Part shown: piece by piece, positions 46,272 through 54,771 of the stretch | How positions within the stretch are numbered: the stretch's first letter is position 1 | Layout of the letters: each line of letters begins with the position of its first letter | Origin: an uncultured Sulfitobacter sp. | GTDB taxonomy: Bacteria; Pseudomonadota; Alphaproteobacteria; Rhodobacterales; Rhodobacteraceae | Length of the DNA stretch: 64,000 nt | Assembly: GCF_947499945.1 (NCBI RefSeq) | Contig: NZ_CANMQD010000003.1 | Span: forward strand, 232,120-296,119 | Direction: 5' to 3' | The notes under the pieces: model-generated | Told to the model about the DNA's origin: nothing | Seen by the model: only the letters and a program-made list of their open reading frames with translations | Databases searched by the model: none | Program-made: the position numbers and the translations under genes

Positions 46272-47303
46272 TTAAAGTTTGAGTGCGTCTTTGCCCAAAG
46301 GGCGCAACATTTTGGAAACGGCTGCGATCGGCACATCGCAATCTGCAAATTGCCATTTGGGCTGGCGGTCCTTATCGATAATCGCGGCGCGGATCCCTTC
46401 GAGGAAATCCCCGTGCTCCATCGCCCGTGCGGTAAAGCGGTATTCAAGGTCGAGCGCCTTTTCCATCGTCAGGCTTGGCCCTCGCAACCGGTGGATCGTC
46501 TCCACGGCACAGGCCATCGACAGAGGGGAGTTGCGCGACACCATTTTTAGAGCCGCATGTGCAAATGCGCTGTCATCATCGATCAAGACCCGTTTGATGT
46601 CATCATAGCTTTCGCCTGCAAACAGCAGTTCGATTTGCGCTGAGTTACCGCGCAATGTGCCAGCAGGTGGCGCTTCATACAGGGATGAAATCTGCTCTAC
46701 ATCTCCTGTATCTTCCAATTTTGATATCGCATTTGTCCACATTGACTGTGGCATGTAGCTGTCTGCAAAGCCTGCATAAATTGCATCATCAGGGCCCATG
46801 CGTGCCGCAGTTATCCCCAAGTATTCCCCAAGCCGCCCCGGTGCCAACGCCAGCATTAGGGAACCGCCCACATCAGGCACCAGCCCGATGCCACACTCCG
46901 GCATGGCGATCTGGCTACTCTCGCCAACAATGCGGTGGGTGCCATGGCAGCCAATGCCGACACCACCGCCCATGGTGAATCCCTGAAGGAAGGAAACAAC
47001 GGGCTTTGGATAGTTGAAAATCTTGTGGTTCAGGCGATACTCGTCGGCCCAGAACTTCTGCCCAAAGGCATAGTCGCCTTTGGTGCCTGTCTCGTACAAC
47101 TCTGCTATATCGCCACCCGAGCAAAAGGCACGTTCACCCTCAGCGTCGATCACAACGAGGGCGACAGCTTCATCATCTCGCCAGTCGTCAAAGGCCGCTT
47201 CAATGGCCAGACACATCTCATATGTCATTGCATTCAATGCCTTAGGTCGCATCAGCGTGATCCGCCCCACGCGCCCGACGATGCGGATATCAATATCCGA
47301 CAT
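46272..47303 (-). CDS. 3-hydroxyisobutyryl-CoA hydrolase
   Basis: A 343-residue enoyl-CoA hydratase/isomerase-superfamily protein of the HIBYL-CoA hydrolase type. It cuts 3-hydroxyisobutyryl-CoA to the free acid. Oxyanion-hole segments RAFCSGGDIAELYETG and GFTMGGGVGIGCHGTHRI, and the C-terminal HIBCH extension, are present. Free acid production fits the following dehydrogenase mmsB. One base overlaps the acyl-CoA dehydrogenase (TGATG). Confidence 0.92.
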   Translation of the reverse strand: MSDIDIRIVGRVGRITLMRPKALNAMTYEMCLAIEAAFDDWRDDEAVALVVIDAEGERAFCSGGDIAELYETGTKGDYAFGQKFWADEYRLNHKIFNYPKPVVSFLQGFTMGGGVGIGCHGTHRIVGESSQIAMPECGIGLVPDVGGSLMLALAPGRLGEYLGITAARMGPDDAIYAGFADSYMPQSMWTNAISKLEDTGDVEQISSLYEAPPAGTLRGNSAQIELLFAGESYDDIKRVLIDDDSAFAHAALKMVSRNSPLSMACAVETIHRLRGPSLTMEKALDLEYRFTARAMEHGDFLEGIRAAIIDKDRQPKWQFADCDVPIAAVSKMLRPLGKDALKL

Positions 47304-48445
47304 CAGCGGTTCTTTAGCATGTCACGAGAGACGATAACGCGCATAATTTCGTTTGTGCCTTCCAAAATCTGGTGAACGCGCAGGTCGCGGACCAGCTTTT
47401 CGATGCCGTAATCGGCCAAATAGCCATAGCCGCCATGCAGTTGCAGACATTGATCGACCACGCGGCTGCCTGCCTCCGTCACAAACTTTTTCGCCATCGC
47501 GCAAAATTTGGTCGCGTCAGGCTCACCATTGTCAAGCTTCCAAGCGGCCTGCCGCAAAAACACCCGGGCTGCTTGAAGCTCGATTTCCATATCAGCCAAA
47601 CGAAACTGCAGGCCCTGAAATTGGTCAATAGACTTTCCGAAGGCCTTACGCTCGCCCATGTAATCCAGCGTCTTGGTCAATGCGATCTGTGCTGCTCCCA
47701 GTGAGCAGGCGGCGATGTTCAAACGGCCACCATCAAGACCTTTCATCGCATATTTGAAACCTTTTCCTTCTTCACCTACCAAATTACCCGCTGGAATATT
47801 GCAATTGTCGAACTGGACTTGCGCTGTTGGTTGGCTGCGCCAGCCCATTTTGTCTTCCAAGCCGCCAAAACTGAGGCCATCTGCGCCGTCTTCGACATAG
47901 ACGGTGGAGACACCTGCCGCACCATCCTCGCCCGTGCGCACCATGCACACGTAAGCGTCGGAGTAACCGCCGCCCGAGATGAACGCTTTTGTCCCGTTGA
48001 GAGAATAGCCCTCATTTGTCCGCTCTGCGCGTGTCTTGAGCGCTGCGGCATCCGAGCCTGATCCGGGTTCGGTCAAGCAATAGCTCAGCACTGTGTTCAT
48101 GGAGAGCACATCTTCCATGATGCGCCCTTTCAATTCATCCGAGGCAAAACTGTCGAGCATCTTGGCGCACATGTTGTGGATCGAAAGGAAGGCCGCAACA
48201 GAGGGGCAGGCCATGGACAAAGCCTCAAATACAAGCGTCGCATCGAGGCGTGAAAGCCCTGATCCTCCAGCATCTTCAGACACATAGAGCCCACCAAACC
48301 CAAGCTCTGCAATTTGCGGCCATAGCTCCTTGGGAATCGTTTCGGCCTTCTCCCATGCCTGTGCATGAGGCGCGATATGCTCTTGGCCAAACGCGTAGGC
48401 CATATCAAAAATGGCGGTTTGTTCTTCGCTAAGTGCAAAATCCAT
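47303..48445 (-). CDS. acyl-CoA dehydrogenase, likely isobutyryl-CoA dehydrogenase
   Basis: A 380-residue FAD enzyme. Signature CLTEPGSGSDAAALKTRAE (FAD/substrate), VDQCLQLHGGYGYLADYGIEKLVRD, and the catalytic glutamate in HQILEGTNEIM. Context with 3-hydroxyisobutyryl-CoA hydrolase, mmsB and mmsA points to isobutyryl-CoA as substrate in valine degradation; the missing piece, a crotonase for methacrylyl-CoA, is not encoded next to it. It begins the three-gene unit. Confidence 0.93.
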   Translation of the reverse strand: MDFALSEEQTAIFDMAYAFGQEHIAPHAQAWEKAETIPKELWPQIAELGFGGLYVSEDAGGSGLSRLDATLVFEALSMACPSVAAFLSIHNMCAKMLDSFASDELKGRIMEDVLSMNTVLSYCLTEPGSGSDAAALKTRAERTNEGYSLNGTKAFISGGGYSDAYVCMVRTGEDGAAGVSTVYVEDGADGLSFGGLEDKMGWRSQPTAQVQFDNCNIPAGNLVGEEGKGFKYAMKGLDGGRLNIAACSLGAAQIALTKTLDYMGERKAFGKSIDQFQGLQFRLADMEIELQAARVFLRQAAWKLDNGEPDATKFCAMAKKFVTEAGSRVVDQCLQLHGGYGYLADYGIEKLVRDLRVHQILEGTNEIMRVIVSRDMLKNR

Positions 48446-48521
48446 GTCGTTCTCCCGAAACTCTTTGTCTGAAAAGTAGTTGGCAATTCTTTCAGGAGTT
48501 TGTCAAAGCACTCCCGTTTGG

Positions 48522-48564
48522 AAAGAAAGGGGCGTCGTTTTCCCAAACGCCGCCCCTTCTTTTT
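48522..48564 (-). terminator. terminator between mmsA and the acyl-CoA dehydrogenase unit
   Basis: A 14-bp GC-rich stem (48526-48540 with 48545-48558, one bulged base) with a four-base loop. A/T-rich runs flank both sides. On the minus strand it lies about 70 bases after the mmsA stop, so mmsA is probably a separate transcription unit. Confidence 0.75.
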
Positions 48565-48627
48565 CATTTTTCCTTTAAACTGTATCCCGCAGGCATACCG
48601 CGAGAAAAGTCAGGCAGTAGGGCGCAC

Positions 48628-50127
48628 TTACTCCATAATTGGAATAGAGAATTCGCCGCCTTCTTTGATGCCCGACGGCCAGCGTGCGGTCACGGTTTTG
48701 GTGCGTGTGTAGAATTTGAACGCATCCGGACCGTGCTGGTTCAGGTCGCCAAAGACAGATTTCTTCCAGCCGCCAAAGGTGTGATAGGCAAGGGGCACTG
48801 GGATCGGCACGTTGATGCCAATCATGCCGACGTTGATCCGGTTGGCAAAATCACGCGCTGCATCACCGTCGCGCGTGAAGATAGCGGTGCCGTTGCCGTA
48901 TTCATGGTCCATCGCCAGCCCCAGCGCTTCTTCATAGCTTTGCGCGCGCACGCAAGTAAGGACGGGGCCAAAGATTTCCTGCTTGTAGATGTCCATGTCT
49001 TTGGTGGCATGGTCAAAGAGGTGCGGCCCCACGAAAAAGCCTTCTTCATAGCCCTGAAGCTTAAATCCGCGCCCGTCGACCACCAGCTTCGCACCTTGAT
49101 CAATACCAGTTTGTACCAGCCGTTCGATGTTTGCTTTGGCCGCAGCAGTCACAACAGGGCCGTAATCGACGTCCTTACCCGACGTGTAGGGGCCGACTTT
49201 CAGTTTTTCGATGCGCGGGACTAACTCGTCCATCAGACGGTCAGCGGTATCATCGCCGACAGGAACGGCAACCGAGATCGCCATACACCGCTCGCCCGCA
49301 GCGCCGTAACCAGCACCGATGAGGGCATCAGCCGCCTGTGCCATATCGGCGTCGGGCATAATGATCATGTGGTTTTTCGCACCACCAAAACACTGGACGC
49401 GTTTGCCCTGCGCACAGCCCGTGCCATAGATATACTCGGCAATGGGCGTTGAACCGACAAAGCCGACAGACTGGATCACATCGTTATAAAGGATCGCATC
49501 AACCGCTTCTTTGTCGCCGTTCACAACCTGCAAGATGCCTTTGGGAAGGCCCGCCTCTTCTGACAATTCGGCAAGCATCAATGGAACTGATGGATCACGC
49601 TCCGACGGTTTGAGGATAAAGGCGTTGCCGCAAGCGATGGCAGGGGCGAACATCCACATCGGGATCATCGCGGGGAAGTTGAAGGGAGTGATACCAGCCG
49701 TCACACCCAGCGCTTGACGCATGGAGTACATATCAATGCCCGGACCAGCGGAATCGGTATATTCACCCTTGAGAAGCTGCGGCGCACCAATGCAGTATTC
49801 CACCACTTCCAGGCCGCGTTGAACATCGCCTGCAGCATCTGGCAAGGTTTTGCCGTGCTCGCGACTCAGTGCCTCGGCCAGTTTGTCCATATCGCGGTTC
49901 AGCAGGTCCACCAGCTTCATCAGCACCCGTGCACGGCGCTGCGGGTTGGTTGCGGCCCACTTGGGTTGGGCTGCGGCGGCGTATGCGACTGCTTGCTCAA
50001 GCTCTTCTTTGCTTGCAAGTGGGCATTTTGCCTGAACTTCGCCAGTGGCAGGGTTCATCACATCGGCAAAGCGGCCGGATGTCCCTTTGACGTGCTCGCC
50101 GTTGATATAGTGGGTCAGTTCTTGCAT
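48628..50127 (-). CDS. mmsA: methylmalonate-semialdehyde dehydrogenase, CoA-acylating
   Basis: MmsA turns methylmalonate semialdehyde into propionyl-CoA, with NAD and CoA, at the end of valine (and inositol) breakdown. The 499-residue protein has the aldehyde dehydrogenase layout: ITPFNFPAMIPMWMFAPAIACGN (cofactor), FVGSTPIAEYIY, and the catalytic cysteine in GAAGERCMAIS. It is divergent from the LysR gene, with 151 bases holding overlapping palindromes between them. Confidence 0.96.
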   Translation of the reverse strand: MQELTHYINGEHVKGTSGRFADVMNPATGEVQAKCPLASKEELEQAVAYAAAAQPKWAATNPQRRARVLMKLVDLLNRDMDKLAEALSREHGKTLPDAAGDVQRGLEVVEYCIGAPQLLKGEYTDSAGPGIDMYSMRQALGVTAGITPFNFPAMIPMWMFAPAIACGNAFILKPSERDPSVPLMLAELSEEAGLPKGILQVVNGDKEAVDAILYNDVIQSVGFVGSTPIAEYIYGTGCAQGKRVQCFGGAKNHMIIMPDADMAQAADALIGAGYGAAGERCMAISVAVPVGDDTADRLMDELVPRIEKLKVGPYTSGKDVDYGPVVTAAAKANIERLVQTGIDQGAKLVVDGRGFKLQGYEEGFFVGPHLFDHATKDMDIYKQEIFGPVLTCVRAQSYEEALGLAMDHEYGNGTAIFTRDGDAARDFANRINVGMIGINVPIPVPLAYHTFGGWKKSVFGDLNQHGPDAFKFYTRTKTVTARWPSGIKEGGEFSIPIME

Positions 50128-50189
50128 GAGAAAACTCCTGTTGGATTTGACACTATCCTAGTCTTGCAAAAAGGCGGGGGATAGAGGCA

Positions 50190-50208
50190 AGTTTTCAAAA
50201 CTGTTTTG
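50190..50208. promoter_or_regulatory. overlapping palindromes between mmsA and its LysR regulator
   Basis: Two perfect 13-bp inverted repeats share bases: AGTTTT-C-AAAACT (50190-50202) and CAAAAC-T-GTTTTG (50196-50208). They lie 63 bases before mmsA and 71 before the LysR gene, where a LysR-type operator would be expected. Confidence 0.5.
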
Positions 50209-50278
50209 CAATTTTGTCGGTATGTATCCGTGGGCAGTGAAGAAAGAAGTTGAGGTGTAAGAATGAAGAGGGACCGCT

Positions 50279-51175
50279 GTGCAGAACTGGGATGACTTGC
50301 GTTTATTTCTGGCCGTTGCGCGGGAGCAGAGCCTCTCAGGAGCAGGCAAGGTGCTACGGCTTGATCCTGCGACATTGGGGCGGCGCATGGGACGGCTCGA
50401 AAAAGCGATGCAGATGGCGCTTTTTGTGAAGTCGCCGCAGGGTTACGCGTTGACCCAAGCGGGAGAGGAGTTGCTGGTGCGTGCAGGGGCAGTCGAGCAG
50501 GCGATGCGCGGTGCGTCGGTCGGGGATGTCGCGCAGAGCGAGACGCTGAGCGGGCAGATCAGGCTCGGTGCACCGGACGGTTGCGCAAACTATCTGCTGC
50601 CGCAAGTCTGCGCTGCTATTGCGCGGGAGAACCCGCAGCTTGATATCCAGATCGTGGCGCTTCCGCGGGTGTTCAACCTCACGCGGCGGGAAGCGGATAT
50701 GGCGATCGGGGTCAGTGCACCCACGGCGGGGCGGTTGGTGGTGCGGCAGGTGACGCAATACAAACTGCACCTGGCCGCCTCGGATAGCTATCTCGCGCAG
50801 CACAGTGCGATCAGCGACGTTGCAGACCTCAACCAGCACCAGATGGTTGGCTACATTTCCGATATGATTTTTGATCGCGAGCTTGATTATCTTGCGGATT
50901 TGGGGGCAGGACGGGTGGCGCTGGCGTCAAATTCGGTCTCCGTGCAGGTCAATATGCTACGGCAGGGGGCTGGCGTTGGGGTGGTGCATGATTTCAGCCT
51001 GGCTTTCGCCCCGGAACTGCGGCGCGTGCTGACCGATGAGGTCAGTTTGACACGGGCCTTTTACCTTATTCGCCATGTGGATGACGCACGAAATCTGCGC
51101 CTTGCGCGGTTTGCCGATGCGCTGTCGGCGGGCTTGCGTGAGGAGGTCGCGCGGTTGGAGGCATTAGTCGGTTAA
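50279..51175 (+). CDS. LysR-family transcriptional regulator, divergent from mmsA
   Basis: A 298-residue LysR regulator. The N-terminal helix-turn-helix (WDDLRLFLAVAREQSLSGAGKVLRLDPATLGRRMGRLE) is followed by the effector domain. It starts with GTG, preceded by GAAGAGGGA. The divergent layout makes mmsA and the valine-degradation genes its likely targets; the inducer is unknown. Confidence 0.9.
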   Translation: MQNWDDLRLFLAVAREQSLSGAGKVLRLDPATLGRRMGRLEKAMQMALFVKSPQGYALTQAGEELLVRAGAVEQAMRGASVGDVAQSETLSGQIRLGAPDGCANYLLPQVCAAIARENPQLDIQIVALPRVFNLTRREADMAIGVSAPTAGRLVVRQVTQYKLHLAASDSYLAQHSAISDVADLNQHQMVGYISDMIFDRELDYLADLGAGRVALASNSVSVQVNMLRQGAGVGVVHDFSLAFAPELRRVLTDEVSLTRAFYLIRHVDDARNLRLARFADALSAGLREEVARLEALVG

Positions 51176-51255
51176 CACCAGAACGCTTGACATGGACGCG
51201 CATTGCGAGTGACCATTGAGGGACTTCAACACGCCGATCACGGGAGATTATATAT

Positions 51256-51690
51256 ATGTTGGTGTCGCAAATTCTGAAAACGAAAGCAGATGAGACGGTG
51301 GTTACAGTTGTACCATCGACGACAATCGGGCAAGCGGCGCAAATGCTCTCGGAGCGGCGGATCGGTACGCTGATTGTATCGCGCGACGGTCAAGTGCCTG
51401 ATGGAATCATCTCGGAGCGCGACATCGTACGCCAGATTGGTCGATCCGGAGCTGGATGTTTGACCGAGCTGGTGAGCAGCATCATGACCTCCAAACTGGT
51501 AACGTGCAGCCGCGACATGCGCGCCGATATTGTATTGGAGCAGATGACAGAAGGCCGGTTTCGTCACATGCCTGTGCTCGAAGAGGGCGCTCTGGTTGGG
51601 CTGATCTCGCTCGGCGATGTGGTCAAGGCGCGTCTGATGGAACTTGCGATGGAGAAAGATGCGCTTGAGGGAATGATCCGCGGGCACTAG
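51256..51690 (+). CDS. CBS-domain pair protein
   Basis: A 144-residue protein of two CBS motifs. The first holds VTVVPSTTIGQAAQMLSERRIGTLIVSRDG and IISERDIVRQIG; the second holds VTCSRDMRADIVLEQMTEGRFRHMPVLEEG and LVGLISLGDVVKARL. It is a stand-alone Bateman module that probably binds an adenosyl ligand. Targets unknown. It precedes coaD by 72 bases. Confidence 0.9.
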   Translation: MLVSQILKTKADETVVTVVPSTTIGQAAQMLSERRIGTLIVSRDGQVPDGIISERDIVRQIGRSGAGCLTELVSSIMTSKLVTCSRDMRADIVLEQMTEGRFRHMPVLEEGALVGLISLGDVVKARLMELAMEKDALEGMIRGH

Positions 51691-51762
51691 CCGCCCTTGC
51701 ATCTGGGCAGCCCGCGTGGTTGCTTGGGATCCTGTTAACCTCTGATCCAAGGAGCGCCGCCC

Positions 51763-52257
51763 ATGCGCGTTGGCCTATATCCCGGCACATTCGACCCCAT
51801 CACTTTGGGGCATATTGATATTATCCGCCGCGCGGCCTCTTTGGTGGACAAGCTGGTGATAGGGGTTGCGATCAACCGTGATAAAGGTCCGCTTTTTGAT
51901 CTCGAAGAGCGTGTAGCGATGATCGAGGAGGAATGTGCAGCCCTTGCGCTGGACACAGGAATCGAGATTGTCGTCCATCCCTTCGAGAATCTGCTCATTG
52001 ATTGTGCCAAAGATGTCGGCGCGTCACTCATTATTCGCGGCTTGCGTGCAGTGGCGGATTTTGAGTATGAATATCAGATGGTTGGCATGAACCGTCAGCT
52101 TAACAACGAGATTGAGACGGTTTTCCTGATGGCCGAAGCCCAACATCAGGCGATTGCCAGCAAGCTTGTAAAAGAAATTGCACGGCTGGACGGGGACGTC
52201 AGCAAATTCGTGACGCCCCGCGTAAATACCGAGCTTAAGGCGCGTTTCGGCAGGTAG
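51763..52257 (+). CDS. coaD: pantetheine-phosphate adenylyltransferase
   Basis: CoaD adds AMP to 4'-phosphopantetheine in coenzyme A synthesis. The 164-residue protein has the nucleotidyltransferase motif YPGTFDPITLGHIDIIRRA (T/HxGH), the RGLRAVADFEYEYQM loop, and the C-terminal region VTPRVNTELKARF. CCAAGGAGCG precedes the ATG. It is convergent with the first GAPDH gene, with four bases between. Confidence 0.95.
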   Translation: MRVGLYPGTFDPITLGHIDIIRRAASLVDKLVIGVAINRDKGPLFDLEERVAMIEEECAALALDTGIEIVVHPFENLLIDCAKDVGASLIIRGLRAVADFEYEYQMVGMNRQLNNEIETVFLMAEAQHQAIASKLVKEIARLDGDVSKFVTPRVNTELKARFGR

Positions 52258-52260
52258 GCC

Positions 52261-53256
52261 TCAGGCGGACATCATCGCCTTGGCCGTGTCGAGCATACGG
52301 TTGGAAAAGCCCCACTCGTTGTCGTACCAAGCGAGTATGCGGACCATGTTGCCGTCCTGAACCGCGGTCTGGTCCAGCGCTACGATTGTGCTGTGGGGGT
52401 CATGGTTAAAGTCGATCGAGACCAGTTTGCGTGCGGTAACAGCCATAACACCATGCATGCCTTTTGCCGCCTCAATGAGGGCCGCATTGACTGTATCGAC
52501 ATCTACATCACGGCCCAGTTCGACTACCAGATCCACACAAGAGACGTTGGGTGTGGGGACGCGAATGGACGTTCCCGAAACACGGCCTGCCAGTTCGGGA
52601 AGGACAAGGGCCAACGCCTCGGCTGCGCCTGTAGTTGTCGGAATCATCGACATGGCGGCAGCGCGCGCACGGTAAAGATCGCTGTGGGCGATATCGTGCA
52701 CAGGCTGATCGCCCGTGTAGCTGTGCACGGTTGTCATAAAGCCGCGCTTGATCCCGAAGGCGCTGTGCAGGGCGTGGGCCACAGGGGCAAGGCAGTTTGT
52801 CGTGCACGATGCATTTGAAACGACAGTATCATCCGCAGTCAAATTACCTTCGTTCACACCGTAAACAATGGTTTTCATGTCACCTTTGCCTGGTGCGGAG
52901 ATCAAAACCTTGCGCGAACCATTGGCGAGATGCTTGCCTGCGCTCTCCGTGCTGCGAAAAATACCAGTACATTCCAGCGCAATATCCACGTCGCCCCACG
53001 GCAGGTTTTCGGGTGCACGCTCGGCTGTGACACGGATCGGCCCGCGGCCCACATCCATCACACCATCGGAAAACGTGACTTCGCGGCCAAAGCGTCCATG
53101 CACGCTGTCGAATTCGAACAGGTGAGCGTTTGTTTCAAGCGGTGCCAGATCATTGATCGCAACGACTTCGATGTCTGTACGGCCACTCTCGATCAGGGCG
53201 CGCAGAACGTTGCGGCCAATGCGGCCAAATCCGTTAATTCCTACCTTGATGGTCAT
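52261..53256 (-). CDS. gap: glyceraldehyde-3-phosphate dehydrogenase, copy 1
   Basis: A 331-residue type I GAPDH. Rossmann motif GINGFGRIGRNVLRAL, catalytic cysteine in SNASCTTNCLAPVA and His in the following region. Asp36 (AINDLAPLE), the usual NAD-determining aspartate, is present. It forms a minus-strand pair with a second GAPDH upstream (53565-54566) and a small membrane protein between. Confidence 0.93.
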   Translation of the reverse strand: MTIKVGINGFGRIGRNVLRALIESGRTDIEVVAINDLAPLETNAHLFEFDSVHGRFGREVTFSDGVMDVGRGPIRVTAERAPENLPWGDVDIALECTGIFRSTESAGKHLANGSRKVLISAPGKGDMKTIVYGVNEGNLTADDTVVSNASCTTNCLAPVAHALHSAFGIKRGFMTTVHSYTGDQPVHDIAHSDLYRARAAAMSMIPTTTGAAEALALVLPELAGRVSGTSIRVPTPNVSCVDLVVELGRDVDVDTVNAALIEAAKGMHGVMAVTARKLVSIDFNHDPHSTIVALDQTAVQDGNMVRILAWYDNEWGFSNRMLDTAKAMMSA

Positions 53257-53355
53257 ATTTAGCCCCTATAAAGCGATGTTTGCGCAAACATATGAGTAAA
53301 CGAGCAATTGTCAATCGTTGAAGATGCGTCATTGGTCGGGATGTCGTCGGGGGTA

Positions 53356-53499
53356 CTAGCGCCAGAAGGCGAGCCACTCGATCAGCTCGGTCATCTTCTT
53401 TGCGAGAAACACAATATGTTCTGTTCCGTAGTAGAAGTAGTCCATAACAATTGCGCCGACGATGATCAGGCCAAGTACAAATGCGATGGGATTGGTCAT
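53356..53499 (-). CDS. 47-residue membrane protein between two GAPDH genes
   Basis: This short minus-strand gene reads ATG to TAG. The protein starts MTNPIAFVLGLIIVGAIVMD, a hydrophobic helix, then YFYYGTEHIVFLAKKMTELI and a short EWLAFWR tail. Codon use is ordinary. GGCGCC lies just upstream and a Shine-Dalgarno element is weak (AAAGGCG). It has no known name to me. The two GAPDH genes and this one all point the same way, so it may be co-transcribed. Confidence 0.6.
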   Translation of the reverse strand: MTNPIAFVLGLIIVGAIVMDYFYYGTEHIVFLAKKMTELIEWLAFWR

Positions 53500-53564
53500 G
53501 GGGGGCGCCTTTAAAGTTGCCTGCCCCTTCTAGGGCAGGCAGATCATCGCGGCAAGGCTTAGGG

Positions 53565-54566
53565 TCAGCCCAGTTTGCCCATGGCAACGGCCACGTCGGC
53601 CATGCGTACAGAAAACGCCCATTCATTGTCATACCACGCCAGCACACGCACCGTGCGGCCCCCTGTCACGATTGTCTGGTCAGGGGCAAAGATTGCGCTG
53701 TGCTCGGTCTGGTTAAAGTCGATGGAGACTTTTTTCTCCGGATCATAGGCCATCACATGTGACATATGTCCGTCTACGGCTGCTTTTGCGGCGGCGTTAA
53801 CTTCATCAATGGTGGTTTCGCGCGACGCAGTGAATGTCAGATCGACAACGCTCACGTTCGGGGTTGGAACGCGCAGGCATGTCCCGTCGAGTTTTCCTTT
53901 GAGCTCTGGCATGACCTGACCCAGTGCTTTTGCCGCACCTGTCGAAGTGGGGATGATCGCCATTCCGGCGGCGCGAGCGCGGTAGAGGTCCTTGTGACGC
54001 TTATCGAGCGTGTATTGGTCACCCGTATAGCTGTGGATCGTGGTCATGATACCACTCTCGATGCCGACGGATTCGTGCATGACTTTCGCCAGTGGAGCGA
54101 GACAGTTGGTGGTGCACGAGCCGTTGGAGATCATCACATCGCTCGCCAATATCTGATGGTCGTTCACACCAAAGACAACAGTGCGATCCACGTTTACGCC
54201 AGGGCCGGAAAGCAGAACCTTTTTCGCGCCGTTCTTGATATGCGCGATTGCGATTTCGCCATCGTTGAACTGGCCTGTGCATTCCAGCACGACGTCACAA
54301 CCCGACCAGTCAAGCGCGTCCAGATCGTAGGAGGACATTACTTCGATGTCGTTTTGACCGATATTTACCGTGCCATCGCCAATCGTGATCTCATTGGGAA
54401 AGCGGCCATGCACCGAATCGTACTTCAGCAAGTGCATAGCTGTCTCGATGGGGCCTGTGGCGTTCAGCTTGATCACCTCAATGTCGTCGCGGCCAGAGCG
54501 TGCGATATGCGAAAGGGTGCAACGGCCGATGCGGCCAAAACCGTTGATGCCGACTTTGATGGTCAT
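53565..54566 (-). CDS. gap: glyceraldehyde-3-phosphate dehydrogenase, copy 2
   Basis: A 333-residue type I GAPDH with GINGFGRIGRCTLSHIA, catalytic SNGSCTTNCLAPLA and IIPTSTGAAKALGQ. At the position that holds the NAD-selecting aspartate it has alanine (LNATGPIE, Ala36), and the segment near the second cofactor site reads DKRHKD. This suggests altered or relaxed NAD/NADP choice compared with copy 1. AAAGGAG lies nine bases before the ATG. Confidence 0.93.
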   Translation of the reverse strand: MTIKVGINGFGRIGRCTLSHIARSGRDDIEVIKLNATGPIETAMHLLKYDSVHGRFPNEITIGDGTVNIGQNDIEVMSSYDLDALDWSGCDVVLECTGQFNDGEIAIAHIKNGAKKVLLSGPGVNVDRTVVFGVNDHQILASDVMISNGSCTTNCLAPLAKVMHESVGIESGIMTTIHSYTGDQYTLDKRHKDLYRARAAGMAIIPTSTGAAKALGQVMPELKGKLDGTCLRVPTPNVSVVDLTFTASRETTIDEVNAAAKAAVDGHMSHVMAYDPEKKVSIDFNQTEHSAIFAPDQTIVTGGRTVRVLAWYDNEWAFSVRMADVAVAMGKLG

Positions 54567-54771
54567 GATAGGCTCCTTTAGGGATTAGTTAAGGGTGCTA
54601 TACCCCCGCGCTACACAAAGGGGCCAGAGCCAATGGCCCCCCAAATCCTCATGTTAGCGTTAAAATTTTCGGGTTAGCGGTAACGGCCTTGCCTCGGTCA
54701 TGATCCAGTCCTGCATTGGCATTTTCGCGTCGCTGCTTTAGCTGTGTTTCAACCAAAAGCGGAGCGGATAG

